Origin: Reticulascus tulasneorum
Lineage: Eukaryota > Ascomycota > Sordariomycetes > Glomerellales > Reticulascaceae
DNA length: 64,000 nt
Direction of reading: 5' to 3'
Assembly (NCBI GenBank): GCA_001557505.1
Contig: LSAX01000009.1
Location: 1,922,001-1,986,000, forward strand
Below, one piece after another: positions 11,780-23,661 of the stretch (position 1 is its first letter; every line of letters starts with the position of its first letter). Both the position numbers and the translations under genes were made by a program. The notes beneath the pieces are model-generated. The model had not been told where the DNA came from. It saw only the letters and a list, made by a program, of their open reading frames with translations, and searched no databases.

Positions 11780-14210
11780 AGCGTGGCGTTTGGTTTATTC
11801 TAAAAGAATTTGGTCTATTTGCATGGCTCTGTATGATTATAGACAAGCTGGACATTTGGAGTAAGGCTGGTTCTGGTTTTAAACCTTGTATAGTACTGTC
11901 CCGATCTAAATATCTATTCATCTACCTCGTCTGCTATCTCTCTGCGCCAAGAATCATCTTCACATCCCCAGTCCAGCCGGGTAATGCAATGAGGAAGGAG
12001 GGGTGCATTTTTCGCGTCGCCTGGAGACAGTGTAAGACCAGGAACACAGTGGAGGATGGTCATAAGGACAAGCCATATGGACCAACACCCAAGTTGTCAA
12101 AAATAGGAAACCGAATCAGGCCCTGTAGGCCTGTGCAAGCGGTTAAGCTGTGCGAGAACTGTTACTACAGTTGATCTGAGCCATATGGCAAAAGAGAACT
12201 AAGGAGAAAGGAAGAAGAGAAGGAAGTGGGAGACAGTACTGTCGGTATTTATGTGTTTCGAGAAAGAGATTGTGATTCGCAAAAGGTTGAGGCCAATTTG
12301 ATTGTATGACTCTGTAGCCAAGTCACCAGTGTAGGCAACAGCGATGGCCTCAAGAACTATCGAGACCAAGAATTATTTCTTTCTGTTGGATTCAAGGCCT
12401 AGTTTAGGGAAGCCCTTCTTTCCAAAGCGGCTGCCTAGTTGGGCGTAATGTTTCCGACTTCCAGTTGCCCTCCCCAGGTCGTGCTCACCAAGCAGAATCT
12501 TCCACCTATCGAAACAGCATTCCCAGCGAAACGGGGTGGTCGAGAATGGCTGCAGCTCGAGCCAGGGATCTTCGACAACGCCGCAGACTAGCCTTGAGTG
12601 GCGTCAAATTGCCACGTGGTAGCAATTACGCGAGCTTTTCGTCTCCTGGTTCCAGAGTCGTCCCATCTGACTCCCTCAGGGTGGACCTCATGGCGAGCTC
12701 CAGGCGGTGAGAGACCAAGGGAGGGATCCTGGTGGGACCCATCGGTGCCCAAGCATGGTGAAAACCTCAGTCTGCCAGACAGGTCCCATGAAAAATTTGC
12801 TCAGCTTCGTTTATATCGGTGCGCGCGTATTTATTTGATTATCCCAAGAATCCCCGGCGCCGGCTCCGGAGACGTGGGGCTAGGGCGGCACGGCACAGGA
12901 CACGACCTCACGAATCGCTGGGATGGATTGGAAAGAGGCTAGGTCATGATATTCGGCATGCCTGCAACGCATTAGATCATCGGCGAAAGAAAAAGTCGAC
13001 GAGATTTTCGCTTCTCCTGGACCTCCGGACCGGAGTGCCAAGACAAATTACGCCATGAACCTTCCAGCTGCAACAGACCGCTGTATCCAGCCGCTATCTC
13101 CTGATGTGTCATAATACGAATTTGCCAACAAGATGACGAGTCAACTTTTGCTGCACCCTCCAGCTCGCTCAGATGTATTGATATTCATAACCCGCCTGCA
13201 TGCAAGCCCAGGGTAGCGTCACAGCGCAGGCCGCAAACGTCCCTGATGTGCCATCTACCGTCCCAATGGTCGATTATGTTGGGCAGCACTAATGCCGGTG
13301 CTTCGTGGGACGAAACCAACTCATCCACACCAGTCTGGATGGGGAGGGGACCGCGGGCCAGCTCGCAGTCCTCAACTCTTCGTCTCGAGTGAACAACCCA
13401 CATCGTAGGCCCCCCGCGGCGCGCGCCCCCGCGACCTTAATTCGACATCATTTTCCGCGTAAAGCTTCGAGAAGCCACACATCAAAAGCACTGACCAGCG
13501 ATCCCATCAGGTACAGCCAGGACGCCACCACAGTTGAAATCGGGCCATCTTGGTCTCTTAGTTTGCTACGTATGTATGTCCCAGCACCGACTTATCGGAA
13601 TAGGCTGCCGGTATACCCACAGCCCACACAGCCCAAAAGCGAGAGGGGTGGAGGATGATCGGCTGCATGAACCCGCAGTAGATCACAAGAAAGAAACAAA
13701 GGAGCCATCCAACCAACTCGCCAGAGCGGCCAAGCAGAGTCTGCCACCGCTAGAGTCAAGAGACGGCGGTGTCGTCGAGGTGTCGTCGAGGCGTCGCATT
13801 CGGAGCTCCGGCAACGGGTTCTTGCGCCGTTGACGTGCCAGTTGCGTGCTAGCGCAGGCTTACACGCACCAGCTAGCTTATTATCCACGGATTACCACGT
13901 TTGAAACAGCCAAATCCGTCCAGTGCCGTCCGTGTCGTGGGTCATGAGTGGAAGCAAGGACTTCAAGTTATTACTTAACAGCGCCGTATGTAGTAAAGGG
14001 CGTGCGTCGCCCGGCAGCCGTGGCTGAAATTGTCGTACATGACAATGCCGAAGGTTGACAATTCTGGGAAAATGCTACCCTCACCGTACTTTATTGAGAA
14101 TATTGTTGGGCGCACACACACTCAGGCAAGAGGGGAGGCGGGGGAGGCGGAGAATTCGAAGCCCTGTCTGGTGGTGACACAACAATGGACCACGACCAGA
14201 CGGACGGGAT

Positions 14211-14250
14211 ATGACATGGCATGACATGACACGACATGATATGACATGGC
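14211..14250. repeat. Imperfect 10-bp tandem repeat, four copies
   Basis: Four consecutive decamers are variants of ATGACATGRY (ATGACATGGC, ATGACATGAC, ACGACATGAT, ATGACATGGC). They lie in non-coding DNA about 750 bp upstream of the dioxygenase. Confidence 0.85.
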
Positions 14251-14343
14251 TCGAGTGCCCCAGACAGGCATGGATTCTCGTGAAGACTTCGAAATTCCTT
14301 CTGCAGTCTTACTTTCTGCCCTCCCTCCCCTTGCCCTCCCTTT

Positions 14344-14363
14344 GCCCTGCCCTGCCCTGCCCT
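14344..14363. repeat. GCCCT tandem repeat, four copies
   Basis: Four exact GCCCT pentamers in a C/T-rich upstream region, directly visible. Confidence 0.85.
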
Positions 14364-15005
14364 AAGGAGGCACCCTCACCTTGACTACCCTTACCTTAGG
14401 TATGTAGTGCCTTAGCACCTTCCTTACCGGATGTCTCTGGGCCCAATTTAGGATTCGTCGCCGATGACCGCATTTGCGCCGCGCCGCGCCCAGCATCCAC
14501 TCTTCTTAAGATGCTTCTACCGTATTGACTGCTGTGTCCCCCTCCCCCTCCAGACCGCTTGCTATGATTTGCCAGCTATTGTCCGAGTCTCACTTGCCTG
14601 TTTCAATTCTTTGAAATCCTGCTCTCGTCGTCGTCCCTTTTTTCGTACCTACTTCTGAGCGTACTAGGTAGGCAGGGTACTTCTGAGCCTGAGCGAGCAA
14701 AGGAACCCTGATAAGTCAATCGTCCATCCGGGTTCTTCCTCCTTTCGTGACATACGACCCTGTCGGAGGCGGTGGGAAAAGTGAAACCGAGAGACGAGGA
14801 ACCAACCGTATGGTCAATCATGTCGATTCTGAGCTGAAGGAGACATCAATACTTAGTCATAACCACCTCCAGACCTGCACTCCTCCGTCGCTTCCTATTT
14901 AAGCTTTCCATTTTCCCCGAACTCGAAATTTCCTCGAGATCCCATCTTTAAAAAATAAAATAAAAAGGCGGACAATTTTCGAGATCTCTACCGAGTTCTA
15001 TTAAT

Positions 15006-16182
15006 ATGGCGCTACTCAACGGAGTCAATGGAGCCAATGCTGCCAATGGATACCATAAGGTCCATGGTGTCAATGGCATTAAGAGAGCAAATGGAACAAA
15101 TGGCACCAACGGAGCTAACGGTAACCACGATACTCACGGAACTAACGGGACTCACGGGACTCACGGGACTAACGGCACCAACGGGATCAACGGGACCAAC
15201 GGGGCCAAAGGGGCCAACGGGACCAACGGCTCGACACGCAAGGCACCGTTTTATGATCCCGACTTCACGGACCGGGTTATAGCTGCGACGGGCCCCAATG
15301 CGCATCCTCGACTCGCGCAGATCATGCCCAGCATGCTCCGGCATCTCCATGACTTTGCAAGGGAAGTGGATTTGACGTTCGGGGAGTGGATGGCCGGTAT
15401 AGAGCTTGTAAGCTGCATCCTTTCTCTCGAACGGGACATCACCGTCAACATGACTCGGTTCTAACAATGACATTTAGATCAATGCCGCGGGGAAAATGTC
15501 CAATGACGCGCGGAACGAGACCCAACTCCTCTGCGACATCCTCGGCCTCGAATCCCTCATCGATGAAATCACCACCAAGCAGCTCCAGCTCTCCACCACC
15601 CCGGGCATGTCCTCCACTTCCTCCGCCATCCTGGGCCCATTCTACCGCCATGACGCGCCCATCCTCCCGAGCGGTACCTCAATCGTCGCCTCCCTTCACC
15701 TGCCCGAATACAAGAAGGCCTCGACCCACCTCTCTGGCCGCGTCCTCGATCCCCAAGGAGAACCTATCAGATCCGCCCTCATCGACATTTGGCATACCGC
15801 CCCGAACGGCATGTACGAGCAGCAAGACCCCGATCAGCCGGAAATGGATCTCCGAGGCCGCTTCATGACGGACGACGACGGGCGCTATTCGCTCTACTGT
15901 CTCAGGCCGGTGCCGTACCCGGTCCCGGACGACGGCCCGGCCGGCAAGCTGCTACATATGCTGGATCGTCTCCCCTACCGCCCAGCCCATCTGCACTTCA
16001 TTATCACGGCAGACGGGTACCGGCCGCTGACGACACAGCTTTTCGATCGCGACGACGAGTACCTGAAGAACGACACTGTCTTTGCCGTCAAGAAGGATCT
16101 GATCGTGGACTTCGTACCGCGGGAAGGGGACCCCCGGGCGAGATGGACGCTGGATTACGATTTCGTGCTCTGCAGAACCTAG
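15006..16182 (+). CDS. Intradiol ring-cleavage dioxygenase, hydroxyquinol/catechol 1,2-dioxygenase type
   Basis: A non-haem Fe(III) enzyme that opens catechol-like rings between the two hydroxyls to give muconate or maleylacetate products. Exons 15006-15407 and 15478-16182 flank a 70-nt phase-0 intron (GTAAGC...TAG) and give 368 residues. The N-terminal dioxygenase domain (FYDPDFTDRVI, FTDR near residue 85) leads into the catalytic beta-sandwich with SSAILGPFYR. Expected iron ligands are Tyr247 (NGMYEQQ), Tyr281 (VPYPVPDDG), His305 and His307 (RPAHLHF). The YPVPDDGPAGKLL motif fits hydroxyquinol- or chlorocatechol-type enzymes better than simple catechol dioxygenases. Residues 1-76 are an odd Asn-Gly-rich leader with 16 tandem tripeptides (residues 29-76). 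No signal peptide is seen, so a cytosolic enzyme is likely. Exact substrate is uncertain. Confidence 0.92.
15090..15233 (+). repeat. 9-bp coding minisatellite (Asn-Gly-Thr repeats)
   Basis: Sixteen consecutive 9-bp units, mostly variants of AACGGGACC, encode tripeptides of the form [N/H/K]-[G/D]-[T/A/I/N/S]. Six are NGT and one is NGS, each matching an N-glycosylation sequon by chance or otherwise. The repeat lies inside the N-terminal leader of the dioxygenase. Confidence 0.9.
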
Positions 16183-16875
16183 CTTGGGTTAAATCACAAA
16201 GCAGGGAAAAAGCCGTTGGGTCGGGAAAATTGCTGGCGCGTGGGGGTTGGAGGGGAAACTTGCTGATTTCGATATGGAGTGTGGTTGAAGTTGGGCGTGT
16301 AAGTGCTTGTGTAACGCCAAGAGCCGCACTACCAACCCTTACCCACCCCGGATTCCGCCGGATAGGGGTGACCAGGCTTGGGATTTGGGGGTGCTTCATG
16401 CAGGTAGAGCTCGGGTCTTATAATCGGTACTGGGGGTGGGTGGCTGGTCTTGTGCATTTTTATCAAAATTTCAGTTCGCGGATATACGGGCAAGTTTGCT
16501 CAGGCGCCGAATCGATTTACTCTGCTTTCTTTCTTTCTTCTGCTCCTCCCAGCAGCTCCCCTACCTAACATAACGTATATAAGGGGTATATTACACCAGC
16601 CGCGGCTGGAAATTTCTTCCATCACATTACTACATATACAATGCCGGCAGAGGAGACTTGTCTTTCTCCCTTTGCAATTCAAAACACCCCGTACATGAGC
16701 CCCCCCTCCTTCTCCCCCCTTCCCGTTTTTTGGTATCTTGGCGCGCCATAAATTTCTACCTGCGATAAACGCCTTGAAACGCCGTCGCTATCGCTACCGA
16801 ATCTTCATTTCCTGTCTCTCGTGTGCCATCATGTCCTTCGTCCACTGTCCTTGCCCTCATCACCCCTTTGCTCCT
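16183..16875. other. Convergent 3' spacer
   Basis: Lies between the 3' ends of the dioxygenase (+) and the transcription factor (-). Pyrimidine-rich segments occur near 16520-16560 and 16700-16730. No gene is recognised. Confidence 0.5.
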
Positions 16876-19800
16876 TCAGGAGAACTCGGAGGGGGCGTAC
16901 ATCGGCACGTTCGCGGCCATGGAGAATCCATTCCCGTTGCCGTTGCCGTTGCCACCGCCATTCCCGCCCGTCCCTGACGGACCAGCAAACCCTGCATAAG
17001 CGTCGTAGCGTGGCCCCGAAACCGGCCCCGGAGGAAATCCGTGGCCGCCCCCGTCCGGACCAGTGACTCCGGGCGCAGGGGCTGTGACCACCGATGGCCA
17101 AGTCCACAAGCTGTCAAAGTCAAGCTCTGCTTCCCCGCCCAAGGAATCGGTCGTATCGGGTTCATTGACGGCCCTGCCGCTGAGATCGCCAATAGAATGC
17201 GACAAGCCTGCGGTGCTGCTGGCCGGGGAGACGCCGTTTCCGGGGAAATTACTCTCATGCTTGACCGATAGCGGCGGGGGTGCCATGGTTGCTTTGAGTG
17301 TTGTTGGGGTGTGGGCAGTTGCGCCGGCGAACGAGTTCTTGCGCGACGCGCTGCCGAAACCGGGCATGAAAAGACCAACCATGGGGTCATTCAGATTTGT
17401 GGGGGATAGAGTCAGCGGCGCGGGCATGGCGGGCGGATTCTTGCTGTGCTGGTTTACATCAAACACCGCACTTCTGAAAGATGTCAGTATGTACAGGAGC
17501 CGGGCAGCCTGGGGGTCGGTTTCGGCGCAGTAGTGCATGATGGCTATGGTGTTGTTTATCGAGGTGTTATAAGAAGGATTAGGATATATGGAGGCGAATT
17601 CATTGCTGAGGACGATGAGCGACGCCGCAAAGAGGAAGTAGCTGTCTGAGAGTTAGCATCGTGCCATGTCTGTTTGGGGGTTGGGAAGGGACTTACAGCA
17701 CGAATGGGTTGCGCTGCGGCAGGTAGCTGCTCTCATGCGCCATCTGCACCAAAGCAATGGTGTGGTTCGACGCGTTGAGACATGCTTCGCAGTATTTTCC
17801 CATTCGATTAATCCACCGAGGTACAGGGAGGGTATGACCGCTTCGTTCGTTGTGAACCTTGCTGAGTAGGCAAATGAAGAATGGCCGAGTTAGGAGAAGT
17901 ATCGAGTGACAGTATAGGAGGTTCACATGCAGAGCCGCAATGCCCGAGGCAGCGTTGGCGGGAGTAGTCAGGACCCGTCTCCAATGCAAATCTGGATGTA
18001 GTGACGAACTCCAGGCTCGGCATTGGTCTGCAATCTCTTGTGAGAGCCGGATGGATATTCTCCGTCTCGCGTAGATCTTCTTCAAGATTTGTCCAATCAC
18101 CTGACAACTGCGGACAGCCGCATCAAGCCCACCAGTCGGGTCTGGCGTGGGCACCAGGTCTCCGTCGGCGTTCTTTTCAAAGACTATCAGGGCATCATCG
18201 GAACACTCGTCTTCGGCTATTGCTACAGGGCGCCCGAGAGATGCGGCAAGGAAGCGATCGAGGACGAAGAGACTTCTCCATAGATTACGCCGGAGTTTGA
18301 CCTCGTCACTTTTAAATATGAAATGGGTTTCCGAGACTCTGTGCAGGCCGAGGGCGAAAGCCGAGCGGACAGCCATTCCTGATACGAGTTAGTACAACAT
18401 GCCTCACAACAACAAGTGCTGAAACGTACCGAAGTATGCATATGCAGCATTCCGCTTCGAAACAGCGAGCATATAGACAGCCATCAATGACAAAGCTTGG
18501 ACAGACCAGAAGTCGGCGTCTTCGAAACCGGAGACCGGGTCGCCAAGAGCTTTGGCACTCCTGAAAAAGAGCTCTGCTCGATCAAATTGATCTGACCGAA
18601 GCTTTTTAAGGACAATGTCTTCCCTGGTACCCAAAATCGGTGTCGCTAGCACCATGCCAATAGCGAAAGTAAGATACAAGAGGCACAGGAATGATGAGTC
18701 GACCGTGAGTGGGTCTGTATAAGTTGCCTCGACGGCCTTCTCAAATGCTCGTCGACTAAAGATCTGACACAAGCCCTGGGTCTAGGGAAAGTCAGCCCCC
18801 GCAATGCAGCATGCAATCACCCACACTTACATTTGTAAAGAAAGATTCCACCAGAATGTCTGCTGTCGCCCTGTCGGGAAGAATGTGGGGTGGACGAATG
18901 TGAGTAGGCATGATTATGGTATTTTCCATGATCTTATGGCGGCTTGGGTCCAAAGTAAACGTGTTGGGCCCGGTTCTAGCTTCAACGATCATCCGAATCA
19001 ACTGAAGGTAAGATAGAGAGGCCGAATCGCCGACATAAACTTGACTGCGCGTCAGTACGCTGAGTAGAAAGAGGGCCATGCTCACATGAGAACTCACGAA
19101 GTCGTCCAGTGGGATCTTGTAACATTCTCGTTGACTGAAGGAGCGAAGTCTCCTCATCCGGGCCAGAGGCAGTACTGTGCCTTGAGCGGCTATCGTATTC
19201 ATGATCTGCTTGGATAACGGAATCATGGTCTTGCTCAACTGATGGCTTAACATCAAATTCCACCGTTGGCCTACCCGTCGTGCTCCCCTGCCGCGGCTTT
19301 GGGTCCCAGGGAACAGAAGACGCGGCTGCAGGACTAGTTAGTGGTGGCGCAGAGTCGCCCAGCGTAGAGTTATCCTCTATGTGCCGTCGTTTGGTAGGCG
19401 ACGCGGATATGTCTGTGTGGCCATCCTCGGGACTATTCCCCGAGGCGTATGAACACGTAAGACTCCTCTTGGTACAAGTGTTACATGGCTTGAGACCATT
19501 GCACTGTGGGAGCATCAACCGTCAGTCATGTGGCGGAAGAGGACGAACGGAAGCGGGTGATATGAGATTGACAGCGACGTTGCAAGCTGCCGAGCTTCAA
19601 TGTAACAGCGCTTGCAAAAACATTGGGGCGGCGAGAGATAGCCGGCGGGTCCGTCAGATAGGCAAAGTCCCGGCATGAAATGCCGTGGTGTTGAGGCGCA
19701 ATGGCATCGGATCGAGGGAGAGGACGGGAGAGCTCAAGAGGCTGGTTGGGATGCACGCGACAGTGACGGTGGCACTTCATTCTTCTTGCTCTGTGATACC

Positions 19801-20299
19801 AGGAAAGTCTCGGCTCACGATTGATTTAAGGAAATCTCGGGAAGGACGGTCTTGCTTCGAGGCGTTCATATTGCCCGCGACCGTATCCGCCATGGAGCGG
19901 CAGCTCCTCGCATGGTGGCAAGTTGCATGCTCGCACTCGCGATGTCATTTTTGACAGAGCGTCGGAAAACGATAGCCATTGGCCAAGCAATCGCAATGGC
20001 AATTGAGGCTGAAGAGAAGAGAGTTCTGATCTAGGGGCGGGACAGAGCCAAGGTCAAGTACAGAGAAGCAGGACGGGGCATCGGAATGGGGGCAAAAGGG
20101 AAGAGGGAAGTGAGTAGCAGGAGGCGATATGAGGCAGGGTCGGTCGGGTGCGAGGATGGGCGACGTGATACTCAAACGACGACGAGGGAAGACGCTCAAG
20201 TATGGAACGGGGGCTCACCTTTTGCTTCCGGCGCTTACACGTGTCACAGGCCTGGGCCGTCCTCTGTCGTTTGTCTTCCGGTACCTTCGGTCGGGTCAT
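16876..20299 (-). CDS. Zn2Cys6 transcription factor with fungal-specific TF domain
   Basis: Six exons (20299-20219, 19503-19098, 19039-18831, 18781-18430, 18378-17697, 17641-16876) give 831 residues. The zinc cluster uses Cys18, 21, 28, 34, 37 and 44 with spacing CX2CX6CX5CX2CX6C. A 715-nt intron splits it between Lys27 and Cys28. The fungal transcription-factor regulatory domain follows (GRLLYVGDSASLSYLQ at the exon 2-3 join, ALSLMAVYMLAVSKR, RNLWRSLFVLDRFLAASLGRP). The C-terminus is low complexity with a Gly-Asn run. Exon 3 requires the second of two nearby acceptors (19040) to keep frame. It is convergent with the dioxygenase and might regulate it, but no binding-site evidence was found. 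The target is unknown. Confidence 0.9.
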
Positions 20300-21863
20300 G
20301 ATGGCAGGAATGCAGCAGCCGATGGGCCATTCAACCCAGCATCCGTCATCCGATGACTTTTTGGTGGTGGAGTTGAGCGTGGAGCTTGGGTCCCGACAGC
20401 CTAGGACAGCGGGAGCGGCGCCGAGGTTTTACGGGTCACAGCACTTGTTGCTGGTCGGAGATGGGCTGCTTCTGCTTGCTGCAAAGCGGATAGCAGGCAT
20501 GCTGTCGAAATCGACTTTTTTTTTTCTCCCTTCCGCACTGTTGCCGTGCCCCGTTCCCAAGGACAAATAGAGACTAGTATGAATGCTATCCTCCGAGGTG
20601 TTGTTTGCGAATGCAAGAAGGGGGTAAGGTTAAGGTTAAAGGCAGGGTTTCCCAACTTGCTATACTGAAACCATGCTGCTTTCCGACGACTGAATGATGA
20701 ACAAACCGGCAATCAGCGATATTCGTTAAACGTATGTGGGGAATTTGTCCGAGGTAGGAAATGGAGTACCTGTTAAATATGGACGGAGGCGAACGGAGAA
20801 GGGAAGTGGGAGAAGGAAGAGGATGAGGGAGATGTCCATCGGATATGGGATTGTAACAGAACACTTGGGAGAGGAGGGGAACTGAATAGACAGGCTACGA
20901 GCAGCAGGGGTGCGAAGAGGCTCCCAAGCCACTAAAGGGGGGAAAACCAGACGAAGAAGGGGAGGGGGGGGGGGTGTGCGTGGTGGAAATCGATGAGGGC
21001 CCAAGAATCGCTTCAACCCCTGCGAGAAGTGCTATCTCTGGCGGGGGTTCATTATCTGGGGCGAACGGGCGAGGTTGGATGACTTGATCCAATGCCTTGC
21101 CTGGCATATGTAATATGTGGACGTACAGCAACCGAAATGTAAGTTAATGTATGGTCGTGCCTTATCGTGACGGGGGGCTCAGGAATAACAACAGCTTATT
21201 ACTACAAACGGACATGCGCAGCATCTCCTCGCCCACCAGATCCCCAAACCAGGTCTGCCGGTATTGGCAACTGGGCGCGGGCGCGGCGTGGGCCAAGGAG
21301 ACAGCTGCTGGAGTTTCCCGGTACGGTGTGTGTGATGAATGTCACCAAGATGAGGAGAGGAGAGAGCCAGCCCGTGATGGGCTCGCATAAGACCTGAGCT
21401 ACTCGTGTGGCGTTCTCATAGCGCGCTCCAACCCTGTAAGCATGAGGCCTAAAACAGCCTCTTGGGTTCCCAGGTCATGCAAGAATGAGGCTTGCCATCC
21501 CAGTTAGCATAATTGCTTTTTTGGCGATGGACGGGCGGAGAGCTGTGGGGGGGAGAGATTTCATGATCAACGGAGAGAGTGGACGTCCCGTCCCGGTTCG
21601 TCACGAAGCAAAACAGTACCGCAGGTCAAGCTGATTGTCAACAAGCGCTCCCTTCAGCTGTCTCTGACTCGCTCTCTCTCATTCTGTGTAACCTGAGTCC
21701 GCGGGTAGCTATGTAAGATGGGGTAAAAGGACAGAGCAAACTTGTACGGACGTACATTTCAGCCGTATCATCGAGCCGGGGCATCGGTTTCCCTGCTAAT
21801 GCTACCGTACCAGTCGGTATTCCCCTGATATGTCCTTATCGCCGAGAGACAGGGAGGGGAGGG

Positions 21864-21870
<7 letters not shown>

Positions 21871-21910
<40 letters not shown>
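21871..21910. repeat. (GA)20 microsatellite
   Basis: Forty bases of perfect GA dinucleotide repeat in the intergenic region. GA tracts can act as GAGA-type promoter elements or simply be neutral microsatellites. Confidence 0.95.
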
Positions 21911-21914
<4 letters not shown>

Positions 21915-22435
21915 TCATGATTGTGTGTCTGTGAGGTCTGTGGGTGATACCCGTTGAGATACACTCGCATGCCGTGGCTAAGATGGATCAGAAACAGGAA
22001 GCGAGAGGTGGGTTGGGGAAGAAACCTGCCCGGGGCTGTTTTACCTGCCTGTCTCGCTCACTGGCTGCCCTGTAAAGTAAGACTTGAGACCCGATAAAAG
22101 CAATGCGGGATAATTCCACAGCGGAATTAGCCATCGGATAAAGCACCTAAAACCGCCTGGAAAATGGCGATCGATCCGCAGTAAGATCTCCTCCCCCCCA
22201 CTCCAATCTCTGCCCCTTCTCCTCCCGAATCACCTCAACATCATACCATGTCGTCAGCAGTAGCAGCGCATACAAACTAGTATGTTCTAAGCTCGTTGTC
22301 TGCGGGCACACTAACCAACTAGTTGACTATTGATATCACACGAATCTGCTTACCGACAGATCGGTAGCAGTCGAGGGGAAGGAAACTTCATCGACTAACC
22401 GCGTTGCTCGCATGTGCGATCTGGTGGAGATTCAC

Positions 22436-22443
<8 letters not shown>

Positions 22444-22467
<24 letters not shown>
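22444..22467. repeat. (CA)12 microsatellite
   Basis: About 24 bases of perfect CA repeat, followed by imperfect ACATAC-rich sequence to about 22525. It creates long spurious ORFs rich in His, Thr, Val and Cys on both strands. Confidence 0.92.
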
Positions 22468-23564
22468 ACCAGACAGAGTCACACGCACCACACATATACA
22501 CATACATACTACATACATACACACGCAACGCGCAACAGCTCCGCAACACCACGCCACCAGCCACACGTTTTCGAGTATCGCCACCGCAAAAAGCGCCCAC
22601 CGACTCTCGCTTCTTGGATCTGCAAATCTTGATCTTGCCTTTTGGCGTGGCATTGTGCCGAATCCAGCCCGGCACATACATTCATAGACATGTCGCGGCT
22701 TGATTAGGCGCGAGTTCCTTTCCACAAGCAGAACCTTGAATCTGCGGCAGCAACTGCAAATGGTCGGATGGTGCACCCACATTCCACCTAGTGGGACTGG
22801 AATCTCACCCCTTCTTCTTGCCCTATGGCAAGCTCTCGCAGACGTCGGTATCAAACAGTGACCCAATTGTCGTCATCTCCCGGCTAGGAGGCTGGAACAG
22901 TGGACGCATCCTACATGAACGGCTACGCATGTGAGCTCGCTTCTCCGCCACTCAGAGTCCAGGCTGCCCCGCAACTCCAGCTTCGTAGGGCGCCGGGTCC
23001 GACGACCATGGACCGAGACCGCCTGGCCCCCCTCCCCTCTTCTCTTACTATCGCCCTCGCCCTGTCCCCCCATTGCCTCTGCTGGGACTACGCTTCTGGC
23101 AATCCCGGTCCAGCTCGGCATACACTCTCCCAATTCTGACTAAGGGGCATGTTTTATCATGCTGCACGGAGCTAGCTATGTAGAAGTTCTCCAATGCGGT
23201 TGCCGCAGCCCCACTATGCGGGTTCCGGATCCCGATCCACGACCAGATGTGGTTTGAGTATCGTCGTCTCACTGGCCAGTCCCTCTTGATAACACATGGT
23301 TCTTCAACTGAATCAATACTGCGCCGGCATCATAGAGATATGAGTTCCAGACGTGCCACTAGCTCCAGGAAAAGCAATCATCCATTCGTCAATCTTGCCG
23401 TAGACAGATGGCCGCCTGGTGGATGCCCCCCCCGCGAGCCTTCTCCTATTCCTATTCCCGACGCTATCATGGCTGATAGAGCTCTTAGCCCCACGTCACT
23501 GACAAGTGGAGTGTATGGCGGCTTCCTCTGATGTAGTTTCTGTATACATATATAGTTTGTGGAA

Positions 23565-23614
23565 GTGCGTATCGTGCCTATTGTTAACTTTCCATCGTCC
23601 CTTTTACCTTCCAG
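23565..23614 (+). other. Candidate 5' UTR intron of the CoA-transferase gene
   Basis: A GTGCGT donor, TGTTAAC branch-like site and pyrimidine-rich TTCCAG acceptor define a 50-nt intron. The frame upstream is closed by a stop with no start codon after it, so the intron would lie in the leader rather than in coding sequence. Confidence 0.5.
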
Positions 23615-23661
23615 CTCGCACCTGCGTCTCCCTCTCCCCTCCGGATGCATCAGCCTACACA

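Larger units (their letters stand above)
11780..15005. other. 3.2-kb intergenic region, no gene recognised
   Basis: Only short, unconvincing ORFs occur. Visible structure includes an imperfect four-copy 10-bp tandem repeat at 14211-14250, four GCCCT units at 14344-14363, a TATTTAA box near 14897 about 100 bp before the dioxygenase start, and an A-rich stretch near 14950. The region presumably contains the OPT 3' end and the dioxygenase promoter. Confidence 0.5.
20300..23661. other. 3.4-kb divergent promoter region with microsatellites, no gene recognised
   Basis: Separates the divergent transcription factor and CoA-transferase genes. It contains a (GA)20 tract, a (CA)12 tract, a G-rich run near 20970 and a likely leader intron at 23565-23614. 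Small ORFs across it are repetitive or lack family resemblance. Confidence 0.5.

Noticed and set aside
14749..14800. ACATACGACC, matching the start of fungal 5S rRNA
   Set aside because: The match stops after about ten bases and the following sequence does not fit 5S rRNA.
15012..15473. 153-codon minus-strand ORF rich in Gly, Pro, Val and Ser
   Set aside because: Produced by the 9-bp repeat of the dioxygenase leader read on the opposite strand.
22404..22866. Several His/Thr- or Val/Cys-rich ORFs of 60-144 codons
   Set aside because: They are translations of the CA microsatellite and its flanks in different frames.
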